A stretch of DNA of 64,000 nt from Lachnospiraceae bacterium (GCA_022791975.1 JAAWAC010000002.1:62001-126000), one strand, 5' to 3'. Shown: positions 1 to 8,851, counted from the first letter of the stretch. Notes: generated by a model not told the origin, from the sequence alone. Program-made: numbers and translations.

Positions 1-316
1 TGGACATGGGGAAGAGCACCACGGTTGTGGCGGCCATGGACACTGCCAGGGCCATGGGGAGCATGACTGTCATCAGTAAGAGATTTTCCAGCAATATTTG
101 TCAGAAGAGAGAGGGCGGTGCCTGTTCTTGGCTAAGAGCCAGGGCAGGCGCCGCCTCTCTCTTGATAAGAGCTTTCAAAGAATTTTTTGTAAGGGAATAG
201 AAGTTCTCTTTACGGCTTCCAGGTCCGGGCATATAACCAGGGAACTATGTGGATACTAAGTGCAAGAATCTATTTGCAGGAATTTTGGATAGCATAGGAA
301 GGGAGCATAAACGAGA
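1..316. other. 5' end of window, no confident gene
   Basis: No gene could be supported here. On the minus strand a reading frame is open from an ATG at 73 to the window edge (24 codons, hydrophobic, Met/Ala/Val-rich, possibly the start of a membrane protein), but it has no convincing ribosome-binding site. The plus-strand frame at 6-200 has no recognisable protein character. The main content is the long hairpin at 105-163, listed separately. Confidence 0.4.
105..163. other. Long hairpin (possible leader or terminator)
   Basis: AAGAGAGAGG at 105-114 pairs perfectly with CCTCTCTCTT at 154-163. The stem continues with one bulge and a G-U pair (CGG..GCCTG with CAGGC..CCG), and an inner TGGCT-AAG-AGCCA hairpin caps it. 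No T-run follows on either strand, so it is not a classical intrinsic terminator. It may be a leader structure for a minus-strand gene that begins near the window edge, or a processing or decay element upstream of trxB. The structure is seen directly; the role is unknown. Confidence 0.5.
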
Positions 317-1300
317 ATGAATATCAAAAAGAACCAGGATAACCTGGGAAAAAATAGCGCGGATGCCAGGGAACATGTCTATGATATGCTGATTGTTGGG
401 GGAGGTCCCGCCGGATATACGGCAGCCCTCTATGGAGCCAGAGCCGGGCTTGATACCCTGGTGCTGGAGAAGGTTTCCCCGGGAGGGCAGATGACGCTTA
501 CCCCACAGATAGATAATTATCCGGGTTTTGAACAGGGCATTGATGGCTTTCTTCTGGGGCAGAAAATGCAGAAAGGCGCAGAGCAGTTTGGGGCCAAAAG
601 CCGGCTTGAGGAAGTGCTGTCCCTGGAGCTTTCGGGAAAGGTCAAGAAAGCCGTCACCCATGGGGGCATGTATTGTGGGAGGACGCTTGTCTACGCAGCC
701 GGGGCTAATCACAAGGAGCTGGGACTTCCAGAGGAGAAGGAGCTGGTGGGCAGAGGGGTCCATTACTGTGCCTCTTGCGACGGGATGTTCTACCGAGAGA
801 AAACCGTGGTTGTGGTAGGAGGTGGAAACGCAGCGGTATCCGATGCCCTGCTTCTCTCCCGCATCTGTAAAAGGGTGATACTGGTACACCGGCGGGACAC
901 TCTGCGTGCGGAGAAGATTTACCAGGATCTATTGAGGAAGGCGGAAAATGTGGAGTTTCTCTGGAATCAGGTCGTATCTCAGTTTTTGTATAAGGAAAGG
1001 GTAGAGGGGGTCAGACTGGAGAACGTTTCTACCAAGGAGAAAACAGAGGTGGAGTGTGATGGGGTGTTTGTCAGCGTAGGCCGGGCGCCAGCCACAGAGC
1101 TGGTAAGAGGGCAGCTTGATTTGGATTCGGCTGGCTATATTATCGCTGATGAATCAACTAGAACAAGTGTTCCCGGTGTGTTTGCAGCTGGAGATGTGCG
1201 GGCAAAGGCTTTGCGACAGATTGTGACAGCTGTGGCAGATGGGGCTGTAGCTGTGTCCTATGGGGAGGAATATCTGGCAAGGACAGTTGGCATGTCCTAA
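317..1300 (+). CDS. trxB: Thioredoxin reductase (NADPH, FAD)
   Basis: FAD- and NADPH-dependent cytoplasmic disulfide reductase of the low-molecular-weight TrxB family (327 aa; family usually 305-320, with about 20 extra N-terminal residues here). The FAD site GGGPAG lies near residue 28, the redox-active CASC followed by D near residue 150, the NADP-binding GGGNAA near 167, the NADPH-selective HRR near 190 and the closing AAGDVR near 290. A purine-rich AGGAAGGGAG lies about 13 nt before the ATG. The next two genes encode a CXXC mini-protein and a membrane 4Fe-4S protein but have their own promoter, so this gene may be monocistronic while functionally related through thiol redox. A ferredoxin- or flavodoxin-dependent relative is less likely given the HRR motif. 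Confidence 0.93.
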   Translation: MNIKKNQDNLGKNSADAREHVYDMLIVGGGPAGYTAALYGARAGLDTLVLEKVSPGGQMTLTPQIDNYPGFEQGIDGFLLGQKMQKGAEQFGAKSRLEEVLSLELSGKVKKAVTHGGMYCGRTLVYAAGANHKELGLPEEKELVGRGVHYCASCDGMFYREKTVVVVGGGNAAVSDALLLSRICKRVILVHRRDTLRAEKIYQDLLRKAENVEFLWNQVVSQFLYKERVEGVRLENVSTKEKTEVECDGVFVSVGRAPATELVRGQLDLDSAGYIIADESTRTSVPGVFAAGDVRAKALRQIVTAVADGAVAVSYGEEYLARTVGMS

Positions 1301-1350
1301 ATTTAATTATCCACAGGGGATATGATTTTTGGTTCCTGTAGGAGCAGTCA

Positions 1351-1379
1351 TTGAAAATTTCCCGGTTTTTTAGTATAAT
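1351..1379 (+). promoter_or_regulatory. Sigma-A promoter for 1415-2405
   Basis: TTGAAA at 1351-1356, a 17-nt spacer and a perfect TATAAT at 1374-1379, ending 35 nt upstream of the ATG at 1415. It separates the CXXC/NapH pair from trxB. Confidence 0.8.
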
Positions 1380-1414
1380 CTAAAAAGACATAGAGAAAGG
1401 CAAAAGGAAATAAG

Positions 1415-1567
1415 ATGAAGATAACAGGTGATAAAAACAGGTTGCTTCAGATGTTGCTCCTGGGGGCGGCTGTGGGTTTTATGATTACAGGATGGATAAA
1501 CGGCGAGTTACAGATGGTACTGGAAAAATCTGTAAATATTTGTTTGGAGTGTATAGGAATTGGATAA
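1415..1567 (+). CDS. CD1871A-type CXXC mini-protein (50 aa)
   Basis: A 50-residue protein with one N-terminal hydrophobic helix (about residues 9-28) and the C-terminal motif NICLECIGIG, which contains CLEC and is the hallmark of the CD1871A family of small CXXC proteins. Family function is not established. The gene sits directly behind a strong promoter and its stop overlaps the TTG start of the 4Fe-4S membrane protein by 8 nt, so the two are translationally coupled. Membrane anchoring plus a solvent-exposed CXXC suggests a thiol or metal ligand role next to the downstream iron-sulfur protein; that is inference. Confidence 0.85.
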   Translation: MKITGDKNRLLQMLLLGAAVGFMITGWINGELQMVLEKSVNICLECIGIG

Positions 1568-2405
1568 AAGGAAATTTGTACAGGCATTGTTTGCATTTGC
1601 CACAAATGCCCATGTACAGGGCTTTTGGAAGGGAACTATTTACAGAGGAAAGTTAAAAAATATCTGCGTGCCGGGACTAAACTGCTACTCCTGCCCGGGG
1701 GCTTTGGGGTCATGCCCCATTGGAGCCATGCAGGCGGTGGAGGGCGGTACGAAATACGGGATTTCCATGTATGTTCTGGGATTTTTAGTGTTTGTGGGAC
1801 TGCTTGCAGGGAGATTTGTGTGTGGTTGGCTGTGTCCCTTTGGCCTGATTCAGGAGCTGATTTATAAGATTCCCATGAAAAAGGTCAAGGTTCCCAAAGG
1901 GGTAAATGCAGTTTTCAAGTGGGTGAAATATTTCATTCTGGTTATATTTGTCATAGCTTTGCCTATCTTGACAGCAGACAGCTTTGGGATTTCCACCCCC
2001 TATTTTTGTAAATATATTTGTCCAGCCGGTACCCTGGAAGGTGGGATTCCTTTGCTTACCATGAATAAGCCTTTGCGCATGGCCATTGGCTTTCTGTTTT
2101 CCTGGAAAATGTTTTTGCTGATTTTTGTGGTGGTGACGTCTGTTTTGATTTTTCGTCCCTTTTGCCGATATCTCTGTCCCCTGGGGGCCTTTTATTCTCT
2201 GTTCAATCCCATTAGTTTCTACCGCTATGAGATTGATAGGGCGAAGTGTACGGGTTGCGGGAAATGCTCCAGAATCTGCAAGATGGATATAGAGGTTTAT
2301 AAAAATCCCAATTCCCTGGAGTGTATTCGCTGTGGCGAATGTAAAAAAGGGTGTCCAGTGGGAGCCATATCTAGTACAGGGAAGCCACGAAAAAATCATT
2401 CTTAG
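1560..2405 (+). CDS. NapH-type membrane 4Fe-4S protein
   Basis: A 281-residue polytopic membrane protein of the NapH/NosR/YccM/CcoG-like family. It has the paired CGWLCPFG and CRYLCPLG motifs that flank transmembrane helices, an extra Cys cluster near the N-terminus (CYSCPG..CPIG), and two C-terminal ferredoxin motifs (CTGCGKCSRIC.MD and CIRCGECKKGCPVG). Such proteins move electrons through or along the membrane. The start is TTG at 1560, overlapping the CXXC mini-protein stop, with GGAGTG upstream. With the mini-protein and neighbouring thioredoxin reductase it forms a plausible redox module delivering electrons to exported thiols or an extracytoplasmic acceptor; the acceptor is unknown. Confidence 0.88.
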   Translation: MDKRKFVQALFAFATNAHVQGFWKGTIYRGKLKNICVPGLNCYSCPGALGSCPIGAMQAVEGGTKYGISMYVLGFLVFVGLLAGRFVCGWLCPFGLIQELIYKIPMKKVKVPKGVNAVFKWVKYFILVIFVIALPILTADSFGISTPYFCKYICPAGTLEGGIPLLTMNKPLRMAIGFLFSWKMFLLIFVVVTSVLIFRPFCRYLCPLGAFYSLFNPISFYRYEIDRAKCTGCGKCSRICKMDIEVYKNPNSLECIRCGECKKGCPVGAISSTGKPRKNHS

Positions 2406-2433
2406 ATCGGTTCTATAGCAAGAGGAGAAAACC

Positions 2434-4101
2434 ATGTACGAATGTCCGAATTGTGGAGGAAATTTAAAGTTTGATATTGCCCAGCAGTTGCTGTCCTGCG
2501 AATACTGCGGAACGCAGGCAGACCCCTACAGCTTTTATAAGCAAAAAGATGCAGAGGAGGCCTCTGAGGAAGGGTATGAGGTGACGGTTTTTACTTGCCC
2601 CCAGTGTGGGGGAGAGATTATCAGTGAAGATATCACCGCTGCCACCTTCTGTAGCTTTTGTGGAGCCTCCACCATCCTGGACAGCCGTATCAGCCGGGAG
2701 AGACGTCCCAAGTATATTATTCCCTTTATCAAGACAAAGGAGGACTGTCGGGCTGCTTATGGAAAAATGTTGCAGCGGGCTATTTTTGCGCCCAAGGAGC
2801 TGAAGGACCAGGCTCTGATAGAAAAATTTCGGGGAATTTATATGCCTTATTGGGTGTATTCCTTCGAAAAAAAGGAAAAGATTTTTTTTCCGGGAAGAAA
2901 AACCCACCGAAGAGGTGATTATCTGATTACGGACCATTACCAGTTGGACTGTGAGGTGGAGGAAGATTACCAGGGACTGGCTTATGATGCATCCTCCACC
3001 TTTTCGGACAGTCTCAGCAATGCCATAGCTCCCTTTGATCTGAGGCAGAGAAAGATGTTTGTGCCAGCTTTTTTAAGTGGTTTTTACGCGGATACCAGCG
3101 ATGTGGAAAAAGATGTCTATCTGTCGGAGGCGGAAGAGCTTGTGTTCCAGGATGCCAGCCGGTGTCTGCGTAAGGACCCAGTATGCAGAACATATGGCGC
3201 AGGGCGGGGGGGATCGGAGGATGCCATGGAGAATGCACTGCGCCCTTCTAGCGGAACCTGTGAGCTTGCCATGCTACCGGTTTGGTTTTTGTCTTATCGC
3301 AATGGGGATCGGGTCAGCTATGCAGTTGTAAACGGGCAGAATGGAAAAGCTGCTGCGGATCTGCCTGTGGACAGGAAACGATATGTGCTGGGTTCCTTAC
3401 TTTTGGCAGTCCCGCTGTTTATCCTGTTGAATCTGTTTTTGACCATTACCCCTGGGAAGATTTTAGTCATCGCAGCAGTATTGGCATTTTTTTGCATGGT
3501 GATTTCCAACAGCCAGCTCTCCCATATTTTTGCGCGGGAATCCGGGGAGGATGACAAAGGGATTGCCTCCATAAAACCACCATTCCAGAAGGAGGAGCCC
3601 CAATGGAACACAAGAAGACGGCGCTTTCGGATTTGGGACAGTGCCACGGGAAAAGTGTTTTTGATTGCCATTTTGTTTTATATAACGGCCCTGGTTCCCT
3701 CCTTTTTTCTACGTTTCATGGAAGGCTTTCCTGGCATGAGAGGAAAAGGGAGCAGACAAACGATAGTGATTGTAGTGAACATCCTTGTGTTTGTGGGGAT
3801 TAGCCGTGTCTTTATGGCCATGAAGAGCAGCACCAGAGGGCGACGACGACAGAAAAAATTCTTTGGCGGCGGGCATTTTCAGGAAAAGTGCAGGACCCTG
3901 GGAAAACCCTTTGGAGGTATTCTCCTTGCGGTGGTTATATGGATTGTAAATCCGGTGTCTGACTGGTTTTATTACATAGGAGCCTTTGCGTGTATGGGCA
4001 CAGTGCTGTGGGCCATTATGGATATTATCAAACAGCATAATTTGTTGACTACACGGAAGCTGCCACAGCTTGGACGGCGGGGAGGTGACGAGCTTGGTTA
4101 A
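2434..4101 (+). CDS. Zinc-ribbon multi-pass membrane protein
   Basis: A 555-residue protein opening with two zinc ribbons: CPNCGG..CEYCGT (about residues 4-25) and CPQCGGE..CSFCGAS (about 54-80). A soluble middle region follows, then five to six predicted transmembrane segments (about 310-360, 410-430, 445-465, 490-540). No enzymatic motif was recognised. The gene overlaps the following TPM-domain gene and both appear to form an operon with the DUF5655 gene. An envelope or quality-control role is only a guess. Confidence 0.75.
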   Translation: MYECPNCGGNLKFDIAQQLLSCEYCGTQADPYSFYKQKDAEEASEEGYEVTVFTCPQCGGEIISEDITAATFCSFCGASTILDSRISRERRPKYIIPFIKTKEDCRAAYGKMLQRAIFAPKELKDQALIEKFRGIYMPYWVYSFEKKEKIFFPGRKTHRRGDYLITDHYQLDCEVEEDYQGLAYDASSTFSDSLSNAIAPFDLRQRKMFVPAFLSGFYADTSDVEKDVYLSEAEELVFQDASRCLRKDPVCRTYGAGRGGSEDAMENALRPSSGTCELAMLPVWFLSYRNGDRVSYAVVNGQNGKAAADLPVDRKRYVLGSLLLAVPLFILLNLFLTITPGKILVIAAVLAFFCMVISNSQLSHIFARESGEDDKGIASIKPPFQKEEPQWNTRRRRFRIWDSATGKVFLIAILFYITALVPSFFLRFMEGFPGMRGKGSRQTIVIVVNILVFVGISRVFMAMKSSTRGRRRQKKFFGGGHFQEKCRTLGKPFGGILLAVVIWIVNPVSDWFYYIGAFACMGTVLWAIMDIIKQHNLLTTRKLPQLGRRGGDELG

Positions 4102-4885
4102 GCGATTTGGCAAAAGGCATAGAAGGGGCATATTGTTTCGGATTTTTCTGGGCTTACTTGTATTTTGCGGGGGAATGATGCTGGGAGGAATGCCTGGGTG
4201 TTATGGGCAGGAACCCACCGGGTATCAGGCACTGGTGGAGGATGAAGCAGAGCTCCTTACGGAGGATCAGCGCCTGGAGCTAAGGGAGATTATGGAGGAA
4301 ATCACAGCCTATGGAAATGTGGCATTTGTGACCATAGACAGGAATCCGGATTCCACCGAAGACTTTGCTAGAAGCTATTACAGGGAGCGGTTTGGCCGGG
4401 ACAGTGGCACGGTCTTTGTCATTGATATGGACAATCGTAATATCTGGATCCACAGCGATGGCGCTATCTATCAGGTGGTTACCACGGCCTATGCCAACAC
4501 AGTGACAGACAATGTATACCGCTATGCCTCCAGGGAGGATTATTTTGGCTGTGCCAGGGAAGCCTTTGGAGAAATTTATGCACTGCTGGAGGGGCAAAAG
4601 ATAGCCCAGCCCATGAAATATATCAGCAATGCGCTGTTGGCCATGATCCTTGCCCTGCTTTTTAATTTTGGACTGGTTATCAGCTTTACCAGATTAAAAA
4701 AGCCTGGAGCTGATGCGGTACTGGAAAATATTTACAGAAATTTCAGGCATTCCCAGATAAAGGCGGTCCATACGCATCAGACCAGGACCTACGATCCTGT
4801 TTCCAGAGGAAGCAGTGGCGGGGGCGGCGGAGGCAGAAGTGGAGGCGGTGGAAGAAGCGGCGGGGGTGGCGGACACCGTTTTTAA
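4094..4885 (+). CDS. TPM-domain (TLP18.3/Psb32) membrane protein
   Basis: After an N-terminal hydrophobic segment, the TPM fold is recognised from YQALVEDEAELLTEDQRLEL onward (GNVAFVTID, GRDSGTVFVIDMDNR). A second transmembrane helix lies near residue 190 and the tail is Gly/Ser/Arg-rich, ending in repeated glycine blocks and HRF. Proteins with this fold are envelope-associated; some have acid phosphatase activity. Start choice: the frame is open from TTG at 4070, but GGAGGTGA at 4081-4088 is ideally spaced for TTG at 4094 (263 aa), so I chose that; GTG at 4085 is the alternative. The gene overlaps the end of the zinc-ribbon gene by 8 nt. Confidence 0.8.
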   Translation: MVKRFGKRHRRGILFRIFLGLLVFCGGMMLGGMPGCYGQEPTGYQALVEDEAELLTEDQRLELREIMEEITAYGNVAFVTIDRNPDSTEDFARSYYRERFGRDSGTVFVIDMDNRNIWIHSDGAIYQVVTTAYANTVTDNVYRYASREDYFGCAREAFGEIYALLEGQKIAQPMKYISNALLAMILALLFNFGLVISFTRLKKPGADAVLENIYRNFRHSQIKAVHTHQTRTYDPVSRGSSGGGGGGRSGGGGRSGGGGGHRF

Positions 4886-4905
4886 GGAGATGGAGGAGTG
4901 AAACC

Positions 4906-5286
4906 ATGAAAGAGGAGGTTCTTTTCTTTTTTGATAAGTCCATGGAGGCCCTGCCCCTCTATGAGGCCTTGGAACAACGGGTTTTAAAGGAGCTTGGAGA
5001 GGTAACCATCAAGGTACAGAAAACCCAGATTTCTTTTTCCAACAAGCGCAACTTTGCATTTGTCTCCTTTTTGCCGGTGAGAAAAGCGGCGGAGCGGCCA
5101 CCAGTATTTATTGTGGTAACCTTTGGTTTAAGCTACAAAAAAGAATCCCCCCGGATTGATGTGGCTACAGAGCCCTATCCCAATCGGTGGACTCATCATG
5201 TTCTTATTTCCAAGGTGGAGGAAATCGATGAGGAGCTTATGGGATGGATACGGGAGGCCAGTGTGTTTTCCGGGGGAAAGCGTTGA
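4906..5286 (+). CDS. DUF5655 domain protein
   Basis: A 126-residue soluble protein resembling the DUF5655 family (VYLIDFFDKS-like opening, central SFSNKRNFAFV and the C-terminal THHVLISKVEEIDEELMGWI). Function unknown; relatives often occur alone or fused to other small domains. The ATG at 4906 follows GGAGATGGAGG closely. It is the third gene of the apparent 2.4-5.3 kb operon and lies 59 nt before malQ. Confidence 0.75.
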   Translation: MKEEVLFFFDKSMEALPLYEALEQRVLKELGEVTIKVQKTQISFSNKRNFAFVSFLPVRKAAERPPVFIVVTFGLSYKKESPRIDVATEPYPNRWTHHVLISKVEEIDEELMGWIREASVFSGGKR

Positions 5287-5345
5287 AAAATGGCGCTTGG
5301 AGTGTTTGCAAAGACACAGGATTTCAGACAGAGGAGGAAGAAAGA

Positions 5346-6839
5346 ATGGACAGAGCAGCGGGAATATTGCTTTCTATCACAAGTCTGCCCTCCCGGTATG
5401 GCATTGGCTGTTTTTCTGAGAGTGCCTACCGGTTTGTGGACTGGCTAAAAGAAGCAGGGCAGACGTACTGGCAGATTTTACCTCTTGGCCCTACCGGGTA
5501 TGGGGATTCGCCTTATCAATCCTTTTCCACCTTCGCAGGAAATCCCTATTTTATCAGTCTGGAAGAGCTGACAGAACAGGGGATTCTGACCAGAGAGGAA
5601 TGTGAGGGGGTTAGCTTCGGCTGGCAGGCTGACCGGGTGAATTATCGGCTTCTCTATGAAAACAGGTATCCTCTTTTGCGAAAGGCCTTTGCAAGAAGTC
5701 ACATAGGAGACTGTTCTCCCTATCAGGTATTTGTACAGGAACAGGCCTGGTGGCTGGAAAATTATGCGCTGTTTATGGCGGTGAAAGATCACTTTGGAGG
5801 CGTCTCCTGGATGGAGTGGGAGGAGGATATTCGTCTTCGCGGAGGGGAAGCCCTTTGGCGCTATAGGGAGAAGCTTCAGGAGGAGATAGAATTTCACAAA
5901 TATCTCCAGTTTGAATTTTTCAGACAGTGGGGGAAGCTTAAAGGCTATGCAAACAGCCAGGGAATCAAAATGATTGGGGATATTCCTATTTATGTGGCCC
6001 TGGACAGTGCCGATGCCTGGGCCAATCCGGAATTGTTTCAGCTGAATGAAGAAAAAGTGCCCACGGCAGTTTCCGGCTGTCCCCCCGACGGCTTTTCCGC
6101 AAAGGGGCAGTTGTGGGGAAATCCTCTCTATCGGTGGGAATATCATCGGGAAACTGGCTTTCAGTGGTGGCTGGAGCGGATGAAGCACTGTTTTTGGCTC
6201 TATGATGTGGTGCGCATCGATCATTTTCGGGGATTTGATGCATACTATTCCATTCCCTATGGGGATGTGTCCGCCGTAAACGGACACTGGGAAAAGGGCC
6301 CAGGGATAGAGCTGTTTCGCAGGATGGAGGAAGAGCTGGGGCGCCATCAGGTGATCGCGGAGGATCTGGGGTATATGACGGATGCCGTCCGTCGTCTGGT
6401 GAAGGACAGTGGCTTTCCGGGAATGAAGGTTCTGGAGTTTGCCTTTGACTCCCGGGATTCTGGGTGTGCAAAGGATTACCTGCCCCATAATTATGAGGAA
6501 AATTGTGTTGCCTATACAGGAACCCATGACAACGAGACCATTGTGGGCTGGTTTGACAGCATTTCAAGAGAGGAGCAGCAAAAGGCGCGGGAATATCTCT
6601 GTGACCAGTATACGCCCAGGGAGGAGCTTTACCGGGCCTTTATTGCCCTGGTGATGCAGAGTCGGGCCCGACTCTGCATGATTCCATTGCAGGATTACCT
6701 GGGCCATGATAACCGTAGCCGTATGAACCATCCCTCCACCCTGGGAGGGAACTGGCAGTGGCGGTTTACCTGGGAAGAGTTAAACGACCAGCGAAAGAAA
6801 GAGATTCTGGACACTGCCCGGCGCTACGGGCGAGCGTAA
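5346..6839 (+). CDS. malQ: 4-alpha-glucanotransferase (amylomaltase)
   Basis: GH77 enzyme of 497 aa that transfers alpha-1,4-glucan segments between maltooligosaccharides in the cytoplasm, releasing glucose. Family signatures: N-terminal RAAGILLSITSLPSRYGIG, LPLGPTGYGDSPYQ, nucleophile region VRIDHFRGFDAYY, acid/base region VIAEDLG, and the third catalytic aspartate in GTHDNET. The start is ATG at 5346 after AGAGGAGGAAG; the frame is open further upstream through the end of the DUF5655 gene but that extension is not credible. No maltose-specific neighbours are present. Confidence 0.95.
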   Translation: MDRAAGILLSITSLPSRYGIGCFSESAYRFVDWLKEAGQTYWQILPLGPTGYGDSPYQSFSTFAGNPYFISLEELTEQGILTREECEGVSFGWQADRVNYRLLYENRYPLLRKAFARSHIGDCSPYQVFVQEQAWWLENYALFMAVKDHFGGVSWMEWEEDIRLRGGEALWRYREKLQEEIEFHKYLQFEFFRQWGKLKGYANSQGIKMIGDIPIYVALDSADAWANPELFQLNEEKVPTAVSGCPPDGFSAKGQLWGNPLYRWEYHRETGFQWWLERMKHCFWLYDVVRIDHFRGFDAYYSIPYGDVSAVNGHWEKGPGIELFRRMEEELGRHQVIAEDLGYMTDAVRRLVKDSGFPGMKVLEFAFDSRDSGCAKDYLPHNYEENCVAYTGTHDNETIVGWFDSISREEQQKAREYLCDQYTPREELYRAFIALVMQSRARLCMIPLQDYLGHDNRSRMNHPSTLGGNWQWRFTWEELNDQRKKEILDTARRYGRA

Positions 6840-6948
6840 GCAGCTATTTTGGGTAATTTTGTTGTATGTTGGTAAGGGAAAAGGGTCTGTGCTCTCTCAG
6901 GCGAAAGAGGGTGAGGCTCTTTTTTCTGTTTCTTTTTTTGGTCAAGTA

Positions 6949-6957
6949 TGCTATACT
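6949..6957 (+). promoter_or_regulatory. Extended -10 element before 7042
   Basis: TG-C-TATACT is an extended -10 about 85 nt upstream of the ATG at 7042. No good -35 is visible (TTTCTT at 6929), so confidence is limited. The same TGCTATACT element precedes ftsH. Confidence 0.4.
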
Positions 6958-7041
6958 TTCCAGAGTAGTAAAACCTTCCATGGAGAAAAGAGGCAATGTA
7001 TCTGCTTGGAAATCCATGGAAATCGGAGGGATGCAAGGGTT

Positions 7042-7734
7042 ATGAAGAAAAGAAAAACAAATATCTTGTGGATGGTTCTGGACTTGATTTTTCTGATTGT
7101 GTTTAATGTCCTGTTCTTTTCCATGGCAGGATGGGCTGACCATCCTGCGTCAGTATGGATATCCTATGGCTTTATCCATGGCTCTTACGTGCTGTTTATC
7201 CTGACACCAATTTTGGTGGCTGGGGGAAAGGGACATGAGACTGCCCAGGGATATTCTCTGTACACCATAGGCACAGCCTATTTCATGATTGAGCTGGTAG
7301 CGGGAGTGATCTTTATTTTGCTACACCCGGCAGACTGGAAGGCGGCTCTGATTATCCAGATTCTTTTGCTGGCTGTATATGCTTTTGCGCTTTTGTCCCA
7401 TACGCTGTCGGATGAAAAAGCGGCGGCAAGGGAGCAAAGGCTCTGGCAGGAACAGCAGTTTACCAGGGCTGCGGTAACCCGGCTGGAGGCAATGCAGGAA
7501 GGGCTTCCAGATAAAGAACTTAAAAAGCTACTGGAGCGGGCTTCTCAGACAGTGAAAAATGGTTCCAGGGAGTCAAATCCCAGGGCGCAGGTGTTGGAGA
7601 GTGGGATGCTGTATCAGATTGGGGCTATACAAAGGGCCATGTTCAGTCAGGAGGAGGGCAGCGCAGAAAAAGAGACAAGCATCTTTTTGCGGATGGCCCA
7701 GGAAAGGGACAGGCTGTTGAGACAGAATGATTAG
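7042..7734 (+). CDS. Membrane protein with cytoplasmic helical tail
   Basis: A 230-residue protein of unknown family. About four hydrophobic segments occupy residues 5-135 and a charged, probably helical or coiled-coil cytoplasmic region follows (rich in Glu, Gln, Arg and Lys; residues 140-230). The start is ATG at 7042, supported by GGAGGG upstream; an in-frame extension to 6859 would run through the promoter region and is rejected. It sits 14 nt before the zinc-ribbon/YARHG gene and is probably in the same operon. Confidence 0.7.
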   Translation: MKKRKTNILWMVLDLIFLIVFNVLFFSMAGWADHPASVWISYGFIHGSYVLFILTPILVAGGKGHETAQGYSLYTIGTAYFMIELVAGVIFILLHPADWKAALIIQILLLAVYAFALLSHTLSDEKAAAREQRLWQEQQFTRAAVTRLEAMQEGLPDKELKKLLERASQTVKNGSRESNPRAQVLESGMLYQIGAIQRAMFSQEEGSAEKETSIFLRMAQERDRLLRQND

Positions 7735-7748
7735 GGGAGGGACAGAAG

Positions 7749-8525
7749 GTGTATTGTAAGAAATGTGGAAAGCTTATCAATCCAAACAATAAATTTTGTA
7801 CAGGCTGTGGGACTCCAGTGCCTGGGACTTCCGTTGATACCACAGGACAAGGAAAGGATACCAGGCCAGGGAAGCCTCAGGAGCCAATGGGTGCCAAAGA
7901 CTTGGGGAATGCCAGGGGATCGAAGAATTCCAAAGGCTTGCTGGTGGGACTCCTGGCGCTTCTTGGGGTTTTGATTTTGGCCATAGTCGTATTGTTAGTG
8001 CTGAATATTAGCAAAAAGCAGGAGGCACAGCGGCAAGAGGAATTGCGGCAGGAGGAGGAAGCAGAGAGAAGAGAGCGCCGGGAGAGAGAGGCGGAGGAAG
8101 AAGAGACGGAAGAGAAATCTCCAGAGTCCGAAGCTTCGGAAATCCCCCAAGAGGCGGAGGAGCCTTTGGCGCCGGCTACAGAGACGGAAGCGCCGGAGGG
8201 GACAGAGTCGCCTAGTCTGCCACCAGTGGGACCCCGGGAGGAATTTATATTTCCAGATTCTGACAGCCGTTATCTGGAACGCCAGGAGCTGGAAGGCCTA
8301 AGCCAGCGGGAGCTGTCCATAGCCCGAAATGAAATCTATGCACGAAGGGGACGGAAGTTTAACAGTGAGGAGCTGCAAGAGTATTTTGAAAAGCAGAGCT
8401 GGTATGAACCCCAATATACCCCGGAGGAGTTTGATGCCATGGGGGGAGACAGCTTTCTCAATGTGTACGAGCTGGCCAATAAGGATCTGATTGTGGAGAT
8501 AGAGGAAGAAAAGGGGTATCGCTAA
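7749..8525 (+). CDS. Zinc-ribbon, single-TM, YARHG-domain protein
   Basis: A 258-residue protein: N-terminal zinc ribbon (CKKCGK..CTGCGT, residues 3-23), a transmembrane helix near 65-85 (LLALLGVLILAIVVLLVL), a Glu-rich low-complexity linker (about 90-160) and a C-terminal YARHG domain (IARNEIYARRGRKFNSEEL..YF..QSWYEP). YARHG domains lie outside the membrane and are thought to bind cell-envelope components. The GTG start at 7749 follows AGGGGAGGG. Topology predicts the zinc ribbon inside and YARHG outside. Confidence 0.82.
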   Translation: MYCKKCGKLINPNNKFCTGCGTPVPGTSVDTTGQGKDTRPGKPQEPMGAKDLGNARGSKNSKGLLVGLLALLGVLILAIVVLLVLNISKKQEAQRQEELRQEEEAERRERREREAEEEETEEKSPESEASEIPQEAEEPLAPATETEAPEGTESPSLPPVGPREEFIFPDSDSRYLERQELEGLSQRELSIARNEIYARRGRKFNSEELQEYFEKQSWYEPQYTPEEFDAMGGDSFLNVYELANKDLIVEIEEEKGYR

Positions 8526-8528
8526 GAG

Positions 8529-8831
8529 ATGGGGATTGATTTGCACGGACAGGCGGGCCTTCCTTATATAAACCGGGGAGTCTACACAGGCAGCTACTGT
8601 GGCATGCGCTATCGTATGAGCAAAGAGGTGCGGGAGGAGGAGCAGAAGGTTTTGCAGCTGGTCATCTATCCGGAGCCCTTAAGCTTTGCATGTACGCTGG
8701 AGGAAAACAAGGAGTATGTAGACTTTCCTTTTACCCCCGAGGGCTTTGACCAGGCGGTAATGTATCTGAATCAACAGTATGAAGCTCGCAGGGAAGAGTG
8801 GGATCTGGCGTTGAAAAACCGTTGGAAGTAA
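8529..8831 (+). CDS. Small hypothetical protein (100 aa)
   Basis: A 100-residue soluble protein starting 3 nt after the YARHG gene stop, so presumably co-translated. It contains CGMRYRMSK, a beta-rich middle (LQLVIYPEPLSFACT) and a helical C-terminus. No family recognised. Its placement before a strong terminator and coding-like composition support it being real. Confidence 0.65.
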   Translation: MGIDLHGQAGLPYINRGVYTGSYCGMRYRMSKEVREEEQKVLQLVIYPEPLSFACTLEENKEYVDFPFTPEGFDQAVMYLNQQYEARREEWDLALKNRWK

Positions 8832-8851
8832 CATTTTCGAAAATATGAGCG

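Noticed and set aside
6-200. 64-codon plus-strand frame at the start of the window
   Set aside because: Low-complexity composition, no ribosome site, and a large hairpin runs through it.
245-889. Minus-strand frame antisense to trxB
   Set aside because: Shadow of a clearly recognisable thioredoxin reductase gene; no family resemblance.
5478-6527. 349-codon minus-strand frame inside malQ
   Set aside because: Antisense shadow of the GH77 coding sequence.
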